DNA of 64,000 nucleotides. Origin: Actinomadura oligospora ATCC 43269 (GTDB lineage Bacteria > Actinomycetota > Actinomycetes > Streptosporangiales > Streptosporangiaceae). Positions within the stretch are counted from its first letter, which is position 1. Each line of letters begins with the position of its first letter. Location of the stretch: the NCBI RefSeq assembly GCF_000518265.1, contig NZ_JADG01000018.1, positions 62,001 through 126,000 on the forward strand, given 5' to 3'. Below the pieces are notes generated by a model. It saw nothing but the letters and a program-made list of their open reading frames with translations. It searched no databases and was not told the DNA's origin. Position numbers and translations under genes: made by a program. This document shows, piece by piece, positions 33,063-41,688 of the stretch.

Positions 33063-33287
33063 ATGGCTCAGACCGCCCTTTCCCGGCAGTCCGCCGTTCC
33101 GCAGCCGGCGCCGCTGCGGATCCCCGTCCGCGACATCGTCCCGTGGGCGGTGCTCGCGGCCGTCCTCGGGCTCGTGCTGATCTACTTCGTCGGCGCGGAG
33201 CAGGGCGCGACGTCCCTGATCTCCGGGTCGTGGGTGCACGAGTTCACGCACGACGGCCGGCACCTGCTCGGCTTCCCCTGCCACTGA
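33063..33287 (+). CDS. cbtB: cobalt transporter subunit CbtB
   Basis: A 74-residue protein with one membrane helix (VPWAVLAAVLGLVLIYFVGAEQ, about 27-48) and a histidine-rich tail, SWVHEFTHDGRHLLGFPCH, that fits metal handling. This is the CbtB arrangement. Together with CbtA it is a predicted cobalt transport system regulated by B12 riboswitches. The GAGGAG ribosome site six bases upstream lies in the riboswitch hairpin. Confidence 0.9.
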   Translation: MAQTALSRQSAVPQPAPLRIPVRDIVPWAVLAAVLGLVLIYFVGAEQGATSLISGSWVHEFTHDGRHLLGFPCH

Positions 33288-34033
33288 TGGCGTCCCACGA
33301 TGCCACCGCGTCCCCGGCTCCGCTGATGACCATGCGCGCCCTGCTCGTGCGGGGCATGGCCGTCGGGATCGCCGGGGCCGCCCTGGCGCTGGTCGTGGCG
33401 TGGATCTACGGGGAACCACAGGTCGGGGCCGCGATCTCCTTCGAGGAGGCGCACGCCGACCACTCCGGCGGGCATGAGGCCGAGGTGGTCTCCCGGGCCG
33501 TCCAGAAGAGCCTGGGGCTCGTGACGGCGGTCGGGGTCTACGGGGTCGCGATCGGCGGGATCTTCGCGATCGCGTTCGCCTTCGCCTACGGACGGCTCGG
33601 CGCGCTTCACGCGCGGGCGACGGCGGCGCTGGTGGCGCTGCTGGGATTCGTTGCGGTCGAGGGCGTGCCGTTCCTGAAGTACCCGGCGACTCCCCCGGCG
33701 GTCGGGAACCCGGACACGATCGGCGGCCGGACGGCCCTGTACTTCGGCATGGTCGCGATCGGGATCGCGACCGTCGTCGGGGCGGTGGTCGTCTGCCGGC
33801 GGCTGGCGCCGAGGGTCGGGGCGTGGAACGCGGTGACGCTGTCGGCCGTCGCGTTCGTGCTGGTGAACGCCGTTCTGTTTCAGGTCACGCCCAAGCCGGA
33901 CGCCGTCCCTTCGGGCTTTCCGGCCGAGACGTTGTGGGACTTCCGCATCGCCTCGCTGGGGATGCAGGTCGTCCTGTGGGCGACGCTCGGGCTGCTCTTC
34001 GGGTGGCTGACCGAGCGGGCCGCGCGGAAGTGA
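33287..34033 (+). CDS. cbtA: cobalt transporter subunit CbtA
   Basis: A 248-residue membrane protein with about five helices. Conserved features are the N-terminal MTMRALLVRGMAVGIAGAALALV, the histidine-rich FEEAHADHSGGHE (about 51-63) and SLGLVTAVGVYGVAIGGIFAIAFAFAYGRLG (key residues GVAIGGIFAIAF). It is coupled to cbtB by TGATG overlap. The system probably imports cobalt for B12 synthesis; the mechanism is not established. Confidence 0.88.
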   Translation: MASHDATASPAPLMTMRALLVRGMAVGIAGAALALVVAWIYGEPQVGAAISFEEAHADHSGGHEAEVVSRAVQKSLGLVTAVGVYGVAIGGIFAIAFAFAYGRLGALHARATAALVALLGFVAVEGVPFLKYPATPPAVGNPDTIGGRTALYFGMVAIGIATVVGAVVVCRRLAPRVGAWNAVTLSAVAFVLVNAVLFQVTPKPDAVPSGFPAETLWDFRIASLGMQVVLWATLGLLFGWLTERAARK

Positions 34034-34069
34034 GGAGGTGGGGCCGACGGGTTCGTCGGCCCCACCTCC
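34034..34069. terminator. bidirectional terminator
   Basis: Perfect 15-bp stem GGAGGTGGGGCCGAC / GTCGGCCCCACCTCC, 6-base loop, directly after the cbtA stop and before the stop of the leftward MBL gene. Confidence 0.85.
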
Positions 34070-34100
34070 AGCCTGAATCGGCACGCCTTCGCGGCTTCGG

Positions 34101-34898
34101 TCAGAGGTGGCGGGCCAGTTCCCACGGGTCGTGGGCGGAGAACACCTCGACCTCGTCGCCGTGGTCGCGGACCAGTTCGCGCAGGCGGGCCTGCGTGCCG
34201 AGCCTCAGGTCGGCGTGGACCTGGGACGTGGTCTGGACGACGTCCATGACCGGGTGCGGCTCCTTCTCGTCGCGCATCTCGCGGTGGTAGTAGTACGCGT
34301 CGCCGCAGTGGAGGAGCCAGCGGTCGGCGTCCTGGACGGCGATCCCGGCGTGGCCCGCCGTGTGGCCTCCGAGGGGGATGAGCCTGATCTCGGGCGGCAG
34401 GCCGTCCAGGGGGACGGACGTGAAGCCGAACCACCGGTCGTCGGACGCGCCGTCGTAGGTGACCCACCTGGGGCCGTGCGCCCAGTGCGCCGGACGGTAG
34501 CGGGTGGCGGCGTCCGCGGCGAGCGCGGCGTCCCGCTCGGCGGCCAGGACGTGGACGGCGGCGTCCGGGAAGTCGGGGAGGCCGCCGCAGTGGTCGACGT
34601 CCAGGTGGGTGAGAACGATGTTCCGCACGTCGGACGGGTCGTAGCCGAGGGCCTCGACCTGACGGACGGCGGTCTCCGACTCGTCCAGCGTGGGCCCGGC
34701 CATCGCGATCCAGCCCGCGTCGAGGGAGCCGTGCGGGTCGCGGACGTCGCCGAGCCCGAGCCCGGTCTCGACCAGGACCAGGCCGTCGGCGTCGGTCTCG
34801 ACGAGCAGGCAGTGGTTGACGGCGTGGGCGGGCTGGGGGCCGTCGTAGGTCGCCTCGACGGTGCGCATGGAGCCGCAGTTCAGGTGGTGGATCCTCAT
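34101..34898 (-). CDS. MBL-fold metallo-hydrolase (lactonase-like)
   Basis: A 265-residue metallo-beta-lactamase-fold protein. The zinc motif is IVLTHLDVDHCGGLPDF (about 104-120, HxDxDH in place of the HxHxDH of AHL lactonases). GGHTAGHAGI and LLHCGDAYYYHREM supply further ligands. The N-terminus MRIHHLNCGSM and the size resemble lactonase-like enzymes; the substrate is unknown. It is divergent from a MerR-type gene over a 48-base region with a perfect palindrome, so it is probably that regulator's target. Confidence 0.87.
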   Translation of the reverse strand: MRIHHLNCGSMRTVEATYDGPQPAHAVNHCLLVETDADGLVLVETGLGLGDVRDPHGSLDAGWIAMAGPTLDESETAVRQVEALGYDPSDVRNIVLTHLDVDHCGGLPDFPDAAVHVLAAERDAALAADAATRYRPAHWAHGPRWVTYDGASDDRWFGFTSVPLDGLPPEIRLIPLGGHTAGHAGIAVQDADRWLLHCGDAYYYHREMRDEKEPHPVMDVVQTTSQVHADLRLGTQARLRELVRDHGDEVEVFSAHDPWELARHL

Positions 34899-34912
34899 GC
34901 GGGCTATGCTGC

Positions 34913-34934
34913 GACTTGAAGCGCGGTTCAAGTC
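34913..34934. promoter_or_regulatory. MerR-type operator between the MBL and MerR genes
   Basis: GACTTGAA-N6-TTCAAGTC, a perfect 8-bp inverted repeat centred between the two divergent starts. The spacing is typical of a dyad between the -35 and -10 of a MerR-controlled promoter. Confidence 0.7.
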
Positions 34935-34946
34935 AAGGAGGCGACC

Positions 34947-35345
34947 GTGGACGGTTCGCTGCTGGACATCGGCGAGGTCGCGCGGCGCTCCGGGCTCGCG
35001 CCGTCCGCGCTGCGGTTCTATGAGGCCAAGGGCCTGATCGAGCCCGCCGGACGCAACGGGCACCGGCGTGCCTACCATCCCGACGTGCTGGTTCGGCTCG
35101 GGATGATCAACTGCGCGCGCAGCGCCGGGTTCACGGTCGCCGAGGTCGCGAGCTTCCTGGCGGCCCGTCCGGGGGACGGCGTGGGTGAGCGGATGACGGC
35201 GAAGGCCGAGGCCCTGGACGAGCAGATCGCCCAGCTCACGCGCCTGCGCGACAGCCTCCGGCACGCGGCGGTGTGCGATCACGACCCGGTCGTCGACTGC
35301 CCCGACTTCAGGCGCGCCATCGGCCGCGTCCCGGCCGGGGGTTAA
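34947..35345 (+). CDS. MerR family regulator (SoxR-like group)
   Basis: A 132-residue regulator. LDIGEVARRSGLAPSALRFYEAKGLIEPAGRNGHRRAY is the DNA-binding domain (key residues ALRFYEAKGLI), followed by a dimerisation helix and a tail with two cysteines, AAVCDHDPVVDCPDF, nine residues apart. SoxR itself has CxxCxCxxxxxC; this is a simpler pair, perhaps a metal or redox sensor. The start is GTG with AAGGAGG upstream. It likely controls the divergent MBL hydrolase. Confidence 0.85.
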   Translation: MDGSLLDIGEVARRSGLAPSALRFYEAKGLIEPAGRNGHRRAYHPDVLVRLGMINCARSAGFTVAEVASFLAARPGDGVGERMTAKAEALDEQIAQLTRLRDSLRHAAVCDHDPVVDCPDFRRAIGRVPAGG

Positions 35346-35352
35346 CCGGGGG

Positions 35353-36030
35353 TCAGCCGGGCCGCCGCCCCAGGAGGGCGCAGTCTCCGCACATCTCGCC
35401 GCCGGGCGGGACCTTGTAGTACAGGCAGCAGCTTCGGCGGACGTAGCCGCGCGACGTGAACCCGCCCGCCGCATCCAGGGGCGGGTGGGACAGGACGGCT
35501 CGGACGAACGGGACGAGGGTCGGGGCCAGATCGGGGGCTATGCGGGCCGCATAGAGGGTCCCGGCCAGCGCGGACGCCGCGTTTCCCCAGATCAGGCCGT
35601 CCGCGAGCTTGACCACCTTGTTCATCGTGTCGCGCAGAGGCCGAAGCTGGCCGTCGGCCACCGTCTCGAACGCGTCGGCCGGGGTCGCGGGCCGTCCCGT
35701 GGGGTTCGCCAGCCACAGGGCTATGGGGGCGCCAGGGGCCCATCGCCAGTGCAGGGACGCCAGGTCGGGGACGACCCCGAGGGCGGCCGACGCCACGACC
35801 GGGGACCACAGGCGGGACGCGATGCCCTGGAACAGGATGCTCGCGGCGACGCGGCGGTCGGTCGTGCCGAGGCGCTGCGCGTACTGGTCGATGAGTCCGT
35901 TCAGGCGCTCGGGGTCGGTTTCGGGGAGGGGACGCCAGGTCGGGTCGACCTCCTCGTCCGGGTCGGTCGAGACGGCGAAGTACGGGCCCAGCGTGGCGGC
36001 CCGGCGGAGTGCCTCCTTGACGTCGTCCAT
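35353..36030 (-). CDS. FhuF-like (2Fe-2S) protein
   Basis: A 225-residue protein whose C-terminus reads RRSCCLYYKVPPGGEMCGDCALL, broken here as the motif CC-x11-CxxC; FhuF and relatives have CC-x10-CxxC binding a 2Fe-2S cluster. FhuF reduces ferric siderophores. The N-terminal part, with ILFQGIASRLWSPVVASAALG and HWRWAPGAPIALWLAN, matches actinobacterial FhuF-like iron reductases. Its ATG overlaps the stop of the upstream ROK repressor, so the two are coupled, an unexpected pairing of iron reduction and sugar regulation. Confidence 0.85.
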   Translation of the reverse strand: MDDVKEALRRAATLGPYFAVSTDPDEEVDPTWRPLPETDPERLNGLIDQYAQRLGTTDRRVAASILFQGIASRLWSPVVASAALGVVPDLASLHWRWAPGAPIALWLANPTGRPATPADAFETVADGQLRPLRDTMNKVVKLADGLIWGNAASALAGTLYAARIAPDLAPTLVPFVRAVLSHPPLDAAGGFTSRGYVRRSCCLYYKVPPGGEMCGDCALLGRRPG

Positions 36031-37247
36031 CAGCCGACCGCCGGTTCCGCGACCTTGCGGTGGAAGACGAGGTCCATCGCGGTGCTGACGCCGATCGCGA
36101 GCGCGCCGAGGACCGTCGCGTCCGCGCCCAGGGCGGACGGCTCGACCGGTGGCGGGTCCAGTGGCGTCATGGCGGCGAGCCGTTCGCGGACCGCGCCCAG
36201 CAGGACGTCCTGGCCGTGCCGGACCAGGCCGCCGCCGATCACCACCAGGCGCGGGTCGAGGACGGCGATCACGCTGGCGAGGGCACGGCACACGTTGCCC
36301 GCCTCGTACTGGACGGCCTCGACCGCGAGCGGATCCCCCGCGCGGGCCGCGTCGTAGACCCCGGCCGTGGTCAGCTGGCCGTCCATGCCGAGGCGGCGGG
36401 CCGTGGCGACGAGACCTGCGGCGGAGAGCACGCTTTCCAGCATGCCGTGTCGTCGCGCCTCGGGCGCGCGCGTGAGCGGGTCGGTCTCGACGAGGGGCAG
36501 GAAGGCGACCTCGCCCGCGGCTCCCCGCGCCCCTCGGAAGAGCCTGCCGTTCAGGACGATGCCCATGCCGATGCCCGTCCCGACGGAGAGGAACACGAAG
36601 TCGGAGACGCCGCGTCCGAGGCCGTGGGCCTGCTCGCCAAGGGCGGCGAGCGCGATGTCGTTCTCGATGAGGACGGGCGCGGGCAGGCGTTCGACCAGGT
36701 CGCGGGTGATGCCCGGGGCGTCCCAGCCGGGCAGGTTCGGGGCCAGGCGCAGCCGGTGCGCCTCGGTGTCGTGGACACCGGGCGTGCCGATCACGATGTG
36801 GGTCAGGTCGGCGGGCGCGCACCCGGCCTCGGCGGCGAGCTCGTCCACGAGGGAGACCAGCTGCCGGGTCAGGTCGGCGGGGCCGCTCGCACGGGACCGG
36901 ATGTCCCTTCTGACCAGCACTTCTCCGTCCAGGCCGCAGAGCGCGGCGCGGACCCATTCGCGGCCGACGTCGATGCCGACGGCCCGTCCGGCGTCGGGAT
37001 GGATCTCGTACAGCATCGCGGCGCGTCCGGCGTTGCCCGTGCGGTGCCCGACCGTCCGGACGAGCCCGGCGCGTTCCAGGTCGGCCAGCGCGAGCGACAC
37101 CGTCGGTTTCGACAGTCCGGTCTCGCGCGCCACCTCCGGACGGGACACCGGGCCGAGCTCCCGGATCCGCTCGTACACCGCCCGCTCGTTCATCACCCTC
37201 AGCACACTGGTGGTGCTGGCCACCGGCCTGCCGATCGCCGCCGTCAC
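36030..37247 (-). CDS. ROK family transcriptional repressor (NagC/XylR type)
   Basis: About 405 residues. The N-terminal winged helix, VYERIRELGPVSRPEVARETGLSKPTVSLALADLERAGLV (key residues SRPEVA and SKPTVS), precedes the ROK sugar-kinase-like domain with AVGIDVGREWVRAALCGLDGE, IVIGTPGV, LIENDIALAALGEQ and SVGTGIGMGIVLNGRLFRGARGAAGE. The zinc site of the family (CxCGxxGCxE) is replaced by EARRHGMLE. The GTG start has GGGGGAAG nearby; a TTG 27 bases earlier is also possible. It is divergent from a sugar ABC operon and probably represses it. Confidence 0.88.
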   Translation of the reverse strand: MTAAIGRPVASTTSVLRVMNERAVYERIRELGPVSRPEVARETGLSKPTVSLALADLERAGLVRTVGHRTGNAGRAAMLYEIHPDAGRAVGIDVGREWVRAALCGLDGEVLVRRDIRSRASGPADLTRQLVSLVDELAAEAGCAPADLTHIVIGTPGVHDTEAHRLRLAPNLPGWDAPGITRDLVERLPAPVLIENDIALAALGEQAHGLGRGVSDFVFLSVGTGIGMGIVLNGRLFRGARGAAGEVAFLPLVETDPLTRAPEARRHGMLESVLSAAGLVATARRLGMDGQLTTAGVYDAARAGDPLAVEAVQYEAGNVCRALASVIAVLDPRLVVIGGGLVRHGQDVLLGAVRERLAAMTPLDPPPVEPSALGADATVLGALAIGVSTAMDLVFHRKVAEPAVG

Positions 37248-37332
37248 GCTGCTTCCCCCAACTGGTCCCCCCAACGCTCCGTCCGCCGGGACGCACCACG
37301 TCCCAGACCGGATGGTCGCATGCCCTTGTTTT

Positions 37333-37351
37333 GTTAGGAAGCCTCTCTTAC
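37333..37351. promoter_or_regulatory. candidate ROK-repressor operator
   Basis: GTTAGGAAGCCTCTCTTAC, a degenerate palindrome resembling the GTTAGGAAA...TTTCCTAAC pattern of actinobacterial ROK regulators (recalled, not checked). It lies between the divergent ROK and sugar-transport genes, 41 bases before the binding-protein start. Confidence 0.5.
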
Positions 37352-37391
37352 TTTCAACTCAACGGCCAGCCACCAGAAGGCGGTGCGTGCC

Positions 37392-38528
37392 ATGCACCTC
37401 AACACCCTCCAGACCAGGACGCCGCACACCAGGATCCGGCTGCGAACCCCACGGACCGCCGCGGTGGCGGTCACCCTCCTCGTCGCCCTCGCGGGCTGCG
37501 GCGGAGGAGGCGGCGACGGAGGCAAGCGCAAGGGCGCGCCGTCCGCCGACACCGCGACCATCGCGCTGCTGCTCCCCGAATCCAAGACCACCCGGTACGA
37601 GGCGTTCGACCGTCCGCTGTTCCAGGAGCGGGTGAAGCAGCTCTGCCCCCGCTGCACCGTCCTCTACTCCAACGCCGACCAGGACCCGGCCCGGCAGCAG
37701 AACCAGGTCGAGTCCTCGCTGACCCGGGGCGCGAAGGTGCTCGTCCTGGACGCCGTGGACGCCAAGGCCGTCGCGCCGCAGGTCAACCAGGCCGGACGGC
37801 GGCACGTCCCGGTCATCGCCTACGACCGGCTCATCACGAACGTGCCCTACTCCTACTACGTCTCGTTCGACAACGTCCGCGTCGGCCAGATGCAGGGCCA
37901 AGCACTCCTTGACGCCCTGAACGCGCGGCACACGCTGGGCAAGGGCCGCATCGTCATGCTGAACGGCGCGCCCACCGACCCCAGCTCGGCCGACTACAAG
38001 AAGGGCGCGCACAGCGTCCTGGACGGCAAGGTCCCGATCGGCCGCGAGTACGACACCCCCGACTGGAGCCCCGACAAGGCGCAGCAGGAGATGGAGCAGG
38101 CCATCACCGCGCTCGGCCGCGACTCGATCGTCGGCGTGCTGTCGGCGAACGACGGGATGGCGGGCGGCGCGATCACCGCGATGCGGCGCGCGGGCTACCG
38201 GCCGATCCTCCCGATCACCGGGCAGGACGCCGAGCTGGCGGCCGTCCAGCGGATCATCGGCGGCGAGCAGTACATGACCGTCTACCTGAACATCAAGGCG
38301 CAGGCGTACAAGTCGGCCGAACTGGCCGTCGCGCTGGCCCGCGGGCAGAATCCCGCCGCGCCGGCGACCGTGCCGAACGGCTCGGGGAGGGTTCCGGCGT
38401 TCCTGCTGTCCCCGACCGCCGTGACCTCCGCGAACATCAAGGACACGATCATCAAGGACGGCTTCTACACCGCCTCCCGGCTCTGCTCTGACAGGGCACG
38501 CGCCTGCCGGGCAGCAGGGCTCCAATGA
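37392..38528 (+). CDS. sugar ABC transporter, substrate-binding lipoprotein (xylose/ribose type)
   Basis: A 378-residue periplasmic-binding-protein-like lipoprotein. The signal ends in LAGC, then a Gly-rich spacer. IALLLPESKTTRYEAFDRPLF is the opening strand, DQDPARQQNQVESSLTRGAKVLVLDAVDAKAVAP and VPVIAYDRLI give the XylF-like first lobe, and VGVLSANDGMAGGAITAMR with PITGQDAELAAVQRI the second. This resembles the D-xylose or multiple-sugar (ChvE) group. First gene of a four-gene operon ending in a ROK kinase. Confidence 0.92.
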   Translation: MHLNTLQTRTPHTRIRLRTPRTAAVAVTLLVALAGCGGGGGDGGKRKGAPSADTATIALLLPESKTTRYEAFDRPLFQERVKQLCPRCTVLYSNADQDPARQQNQVESSLTRGAKVLVLDAVDAKAVAPQVNQAGRRHVPVIAYDRLITNVPYSYYVSFDNVRVGQMQGQALLDALNARHTLGKGRIVMLNGAPTDPSSADYKKGAHSVLDGKVPIGREYDTPDWSPDKAQQEMEQAITALGRDSIVGVLSANDGMAGGAITAMRRAGYRPILPITGQDAELAAVQRIIGGEQYMTVYLNIKAQAYKSAELAVALARGQNPAAPATVPNGSGRVPAFLLSPTAVTSANIKDTIIKDGFYTASRLCSDRARACRAAGLQ

Positions 38529-39277
38529 CCGCCCCCGCCCCTTCCGCACCCGTGCTGTCGGCGCGCGGCGTCGGACGCTCGTTCGGGGCCGTCCGGGCCC
38601 TGGACGACGTGACGCTCGACCTGCGCGCCGGGGAGGTGACCGCGCTCGTCGGCGACAACGGCGCGGGCAAGTCCACGCTGGTGAAGATCCTGTCCGGGGT
38701 CGTCGTACCGGACGCCGGGCGGATCGTCCTCGGCGGCGAGCCGGTCCGGATCGTCCGGCCGCACGACGCCCGCGCGCTCGGCGTCGCGACCGTCCACCAG
38801 GACCTCGGGCTCTGCGAGAACCTCGACGTCGTCGCGAACCTGTTCCTCGGCGCGGAGCCGCACCGCTGGTCGCTGCTGCGCTCGCTCCGGATGGAACGCG
38901 CCGCGCGCGACCTGCTGGCGTCCCTGGACGTCCGGATCCCGGATCTGCGCACCCCGGTCGCGTCCCTCTCCGGAGGCCAGCGGCAGTCGGTCGCGATCGC
39001 CCGCGCGCTGCTCGGCGAGCCCCGCGTCGTCCTGCTGGACGAGCCGACCGCCGCGCTCGGCGTGGAGCAGACCGCGCAGGTCCTGGCCCTGATCCGCCGC
39101 CTGCGTGATCGCGGGCTGGCCGTCCTGGTCATCTCGCACAACCTCGCGGACGTCCGGGCCGTGAGCGACCGCATCGCCGTCCTGCGCCTGGGCCGCGACG
39201 CGGGCGTGTTCCGCACGGCCGAGACCGCCACCGAGACCGTCGTCGCCGCCATGACCGGCGCCGGGGCCGCCGCATGA
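38525..39277 (+). CDS. sugar ABC transporter, ATP-binding protein
   Basis: A 250-residue single ATPase domain (the RbsA/XylG family usually has two). Walker A is GDNGAGKST (about 42-50), Q-loop VHQDLGLCENLDVVANLFLG, signature LSGGQRQSVAIARALLG, Walker B VVLLDEPTAALG and the switch VISHNLADVR. A half-size ATPase with a CUT2-type permease must work as a homodimer. It overlaps the binding-protein stop (ATGA). Confidence 0.93.
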   Translation: MTAPAPSAPVLSARGVGRSFGAVRALDDVTLDLRAGEVTALVGDNGAGKSTLVKILSGVVVPDAGRIVLGGEPVRIVRPHDARALGVATVHQDLGLCENLDVVANLFLGAEPHRWSLLRSLRMERAARDLLASLDVRIPDLRTPVASLSGGQRQSVAIARALLGEPRVVLLDEPTAALGVEQTAQVLALIRRLRDRGLAVLVISHNLADVRAVSDRIAVLRLGRDAGVFRTAETATETVVAAMTGAGAAA

Positions 39278-39308
39278 CCCGCACACCCCACGCCACGGAG
39301 GACACGAG

Positions 39309-40493
39309 GTGAACCCGTCACTCGACCTGCCCGGACTCGGTGACCGGAGGCTGCGGCTCCCGCGACCGTCCGGAGGCGATCCGGGCGCGCTGCCGGTCGT
39401 CGCCGGGCTCACCCTGATCGCCGTCGTGTTCGGCTCGCTGAACGGCCACTTCCTGTCCAGCGAGAACCTCACCAACCTCGCGCTCCAGATGGCCGCGACC
39501 GGGACCATCGCGCTGGGGATCGTCCTGGTCCTGCTGCTGGGCGAGATCGACCTGTCGGCCGGGTCGGTGAGCGGGCTGACGGCCGTGGTGATGACGGTGC
39601 TGAACGTCCGCGAACACGTGCCGTCCGGGCTCGCGGTGCTGCTCGCGCTCGGCGCGGCGGCGCTGGTCGGGCTCACGCACGGGCTGATGTTCACCGTCCT
39701 GCGGATGCCGTCGTTCGTGGTCACGCTCGCCGGGCTGATCGGCTGGCAGGGCCTCATGCTGTACCTGCTCGGCCGCGACGGGACGATCAACCTGCCGTTC
39801 GACGGACCCGTCTCCACGCTCAGCGACACGTGGCTGCCGACCTGGCTGAGCTGGGCTTTCGTCATCGGGGCAGGCACGGTCTACCTGGTCACGGCGCTGC
39901 TCGTCCGGCGGGCGAGGGCCCGGACCGGGCTGCCGGTGTCCGGGCCGGTCCCGCTCGCGCTGCGCACCTTCGGGCTGGTGGCGGTGCTCGCGGCGGCCGT
40001 CGCGGTCATGTCGGGCGACCGGGGCGTCCCGCTGACCCTGGTGATCTTCGGCGGGCTGGTCGTCCTGCTGGACCTGGTCCTGCGCCTCACCCTGCCCGGA
40101 CGCTGGGTCTACGCCGTCGGCGGGAACGCCGAGGCGGCGCGGCGCGCCGGGATCGCGGTGGCGCGCGTCCGGCTGCTGGTCTTCGTCGCGTCGTCGGTGC
40201 TGGCCGGGGCGGGCGGGATCCTCGCCGCGAGCCGCCTGTCGGCGGTGAACCAGAGCTCGGGCGGCAGCGACATCCTGCTGAACGCGATCGCTGCGGCCGT
40301 CATCGGCGGGACGAGCCTGTTCGGCGGCCGCGGACGGGCCTACGCCGCGCTGCTCGGAATCCTCGTCATCCAGTCCGTCGCGAACGGGATGCTGCTGCTC
40401 AACGTGGACTCCTCGGTCCGCTTCATGGTGACGGCCGGGGTGCTGGCGCTCGCCGTCGCGATCGACTCGGCCGCGCGCGGCGGACGCCGGTGA
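39309..40493 (+). CDS. sugar ABC transporter, permease (XylH-like)
   Basis: A 394-residue CUT2 permease with about ten membrane helices. LALQMAATGTIALGIVLVLLLGEIDLSAGSVSGLTAVVM and LRMPSFVVTLAGLIGWQGLMLYLLGRDGTINL are the XylH-type substrate region (key strings GEIDLSAGS and PSFVVTLAG), and AVGGNAEAARRAGIAVARVRLLVFV is the ATPase-contact loop. The start is GTG. The last four bases overlap the kinase start (GTGA). Confidence 0.94.
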   Translation: MNPSLDLPGLGDRRLRLPRPSGGDPGALPVVAGLTLIAVVFGSLNGHFLSSENLTNLALQMAATGTIALGIVLVLLLGEIDLSAGSVSGLTAVVMTVLNVREHVPSGLAVLLALGAAALVGLTHGLMFTVLRMPSFVVTLAGLIGWQGLMLYLLGRDGTINLPFDGPVSTLSDTWLPTWLSWAFVIGAGTVYLVTALLVRRARARTGLPVSGPVPLALRTFGLVAVLAAAVAVMSGDRGVPLTLVIFGGLVVLLDLVLRLTLPGRWVYAVGGNAEAARRAGIAVARVRLLVFVASSVLAGAGGILAASRLSAVNQSSGGSDILLNAIAAAVIGGTSLFGGRGRAYAALLGILVIQSVANGMLLLNVDSSVRFMVTAGVLALAVAIDSAARGGRR

Positions 40494-41383
40494 GCGCCGG
40501 GTTCGTCCTCGGGATCGACTTCGGCGGCACCAAGATCGCGATGGCGACGGCCGGACCGGACGGAGCCGTCCTGCGGACCGTCCGGCTGGCGACCCGGGCG
40601 GAGGACGGCGCGGACGTCGTCCTCGGGCGGGCCCTGGACGCCGCGCGCCGCCTCGCCGAGGAGACCGCGCGGGACGAAGGACCCCTGGTCGCGGCCGGTG
40701 TCGCCACCTTCGGCGTCGTCCGGGGCGACCGCGTGCTGCTCGCGCCGAACGTCCCGGGCTGGGAGGACCTGCCCCTCCCCCGGCTGCTCAACGACGGGCT
40801 GGACGCTCCGGTCGTCCGGCTGGACAACGACGTCAACGCCGCGACGGCCGCCGAGCTGCGCTGGGGCGGCCTCGCCGGGACCGACACCGGCCTGTACGTG
40901 AACCTCGGCACCGGTCTCGGCGCGGGCGTCGTCGCAGGTGGACGCGTCGTCCGCGGCGCGAACGGCGCGGCGGGCGAGATCGGCTACCTGCTCCGCTCCC
41001 CCGGCGAACCGGGCCACGGCGCGGGCCGCGCGCCCCTGGAGGAGCACGTGTCGGGCGGCGGGCTGGCGCGGCGCGCGTCCGCCCTCGCCGGGCGGGAGAT
41101 CACCGCGCCCCAGCTGTTCGGGCCGTCGGTCCCCGCCGAGCTGCGCGTCCTGCGCGACCGGGCGCTGGGCGACCTCGGCATGGCGATCGCCAACCTCGCG
41201 ATCACCCTCGACCCGGAACGGGTCGTGCTCGGCGGCGGCATGGCCGCCGAACCGGCCCTGGTGTCCCGGCTGGAGCACCTGCTGGCGCGGGCCGTGCCGT
41301 TCCCTCCGGCCCTGAAACCCGCCCATTTCGGCGCGGACGCCGCGCTGCGCGGAGCCCTCGCCCTCGCCCTGGACTCCCTGTAG
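40490..41383 (+). CDS. ROK family sugar kinase
   Basis: A 297-residue ROK kinase: FVLGIDFGGTKIAMA holds the ATP-binding loop, GVATFGVV, LDNDVNAATAAELRWG includes the catalytic aspartate, NLGTGLGAGVVAGGRVVRGANGAAGEIGY, and VVLGGGMAAEPAL. The family's zinc motif is absent; at its place the chain reads GRAPLEEHVSGGGLARR, as seen in some ROK kinases. It should phosphorylate the imported sugar or glucose. The GTG start overlaps the permease stop. There is no winged helix, so it is not a repressor. Confidence 0.9.
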   Translation: MSAGFVLGIDFGGTKIAMATAGPDGAVLRTVRLATRAEDGADVVLGRALDAARRLAEETARDEGPLVAAGVATFGVVRGDRVLLAPNVPGWEDLPLPRLLNDGLDAPVVRLDNDVNAATAAELRWGGLAGTDTGLYVNLGTGLGAGVVAGGRVVRGANGAAGEIGYLLRSPGEPGHGAGRAPLEEHVSGGGLARRASALAGREITAPQLFGPSVPAELRVLRDRALGDLGMAIANLAITLDPERVVLGGGMAAEPALVSRLEHLLARAVPFPPALKPAHFGADAALRGALALALDSL

Positions 41384-41414
41384 CGGAGACGGGCGGTAAT
41401 GGAACCGGCCAGGG

Positions 41415-41507
41415 TCAGAGACCGCGGCGGTCCAGCGCCGTCTGCAGGGCGCGCTTGGCCTCCTCGGCCGCGTCGTCGGACAGGGCGGCAAAGATCTGGG
41501 ACTGCAT
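41415..41507 (-). CDS. 30-residue small protein
   Basis: An open frame of 30 codons beginning MQSQIFAALSDDAAEEAKRAL and ending in DRRGL. It has a good ribosome site (CGGAG, 7 bases before the ATG) and forms a single amphipathic helix with an acidic DDAAEEA patch. It overlaps no other gene. No family is recognised. A site one mismatch from the TCTC-N7-GAGA motif lies about 180 bases upstream. Confidence 0.4.
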   Translation of the reverse strand: MQSQIFAALSDDAAEEAKRALQTALDRRGL

Positions 41508-41688
41508 GGCAGAACTCCGAAGGTCGCTGGTGATGTGAGCGCGGGGACGGCTCGGGGAGCGTGGTTCGCACGTCCCCGGGTCCGGTCGGAACCCGCTGGC
41601 GGCAGCGGAGGATGTCCACGGAACGCCGCATTCGTCCCTTGCGACGTTACCTCCGGATCGGCGATCTGTCTTGACCGCTGGCCATTCG

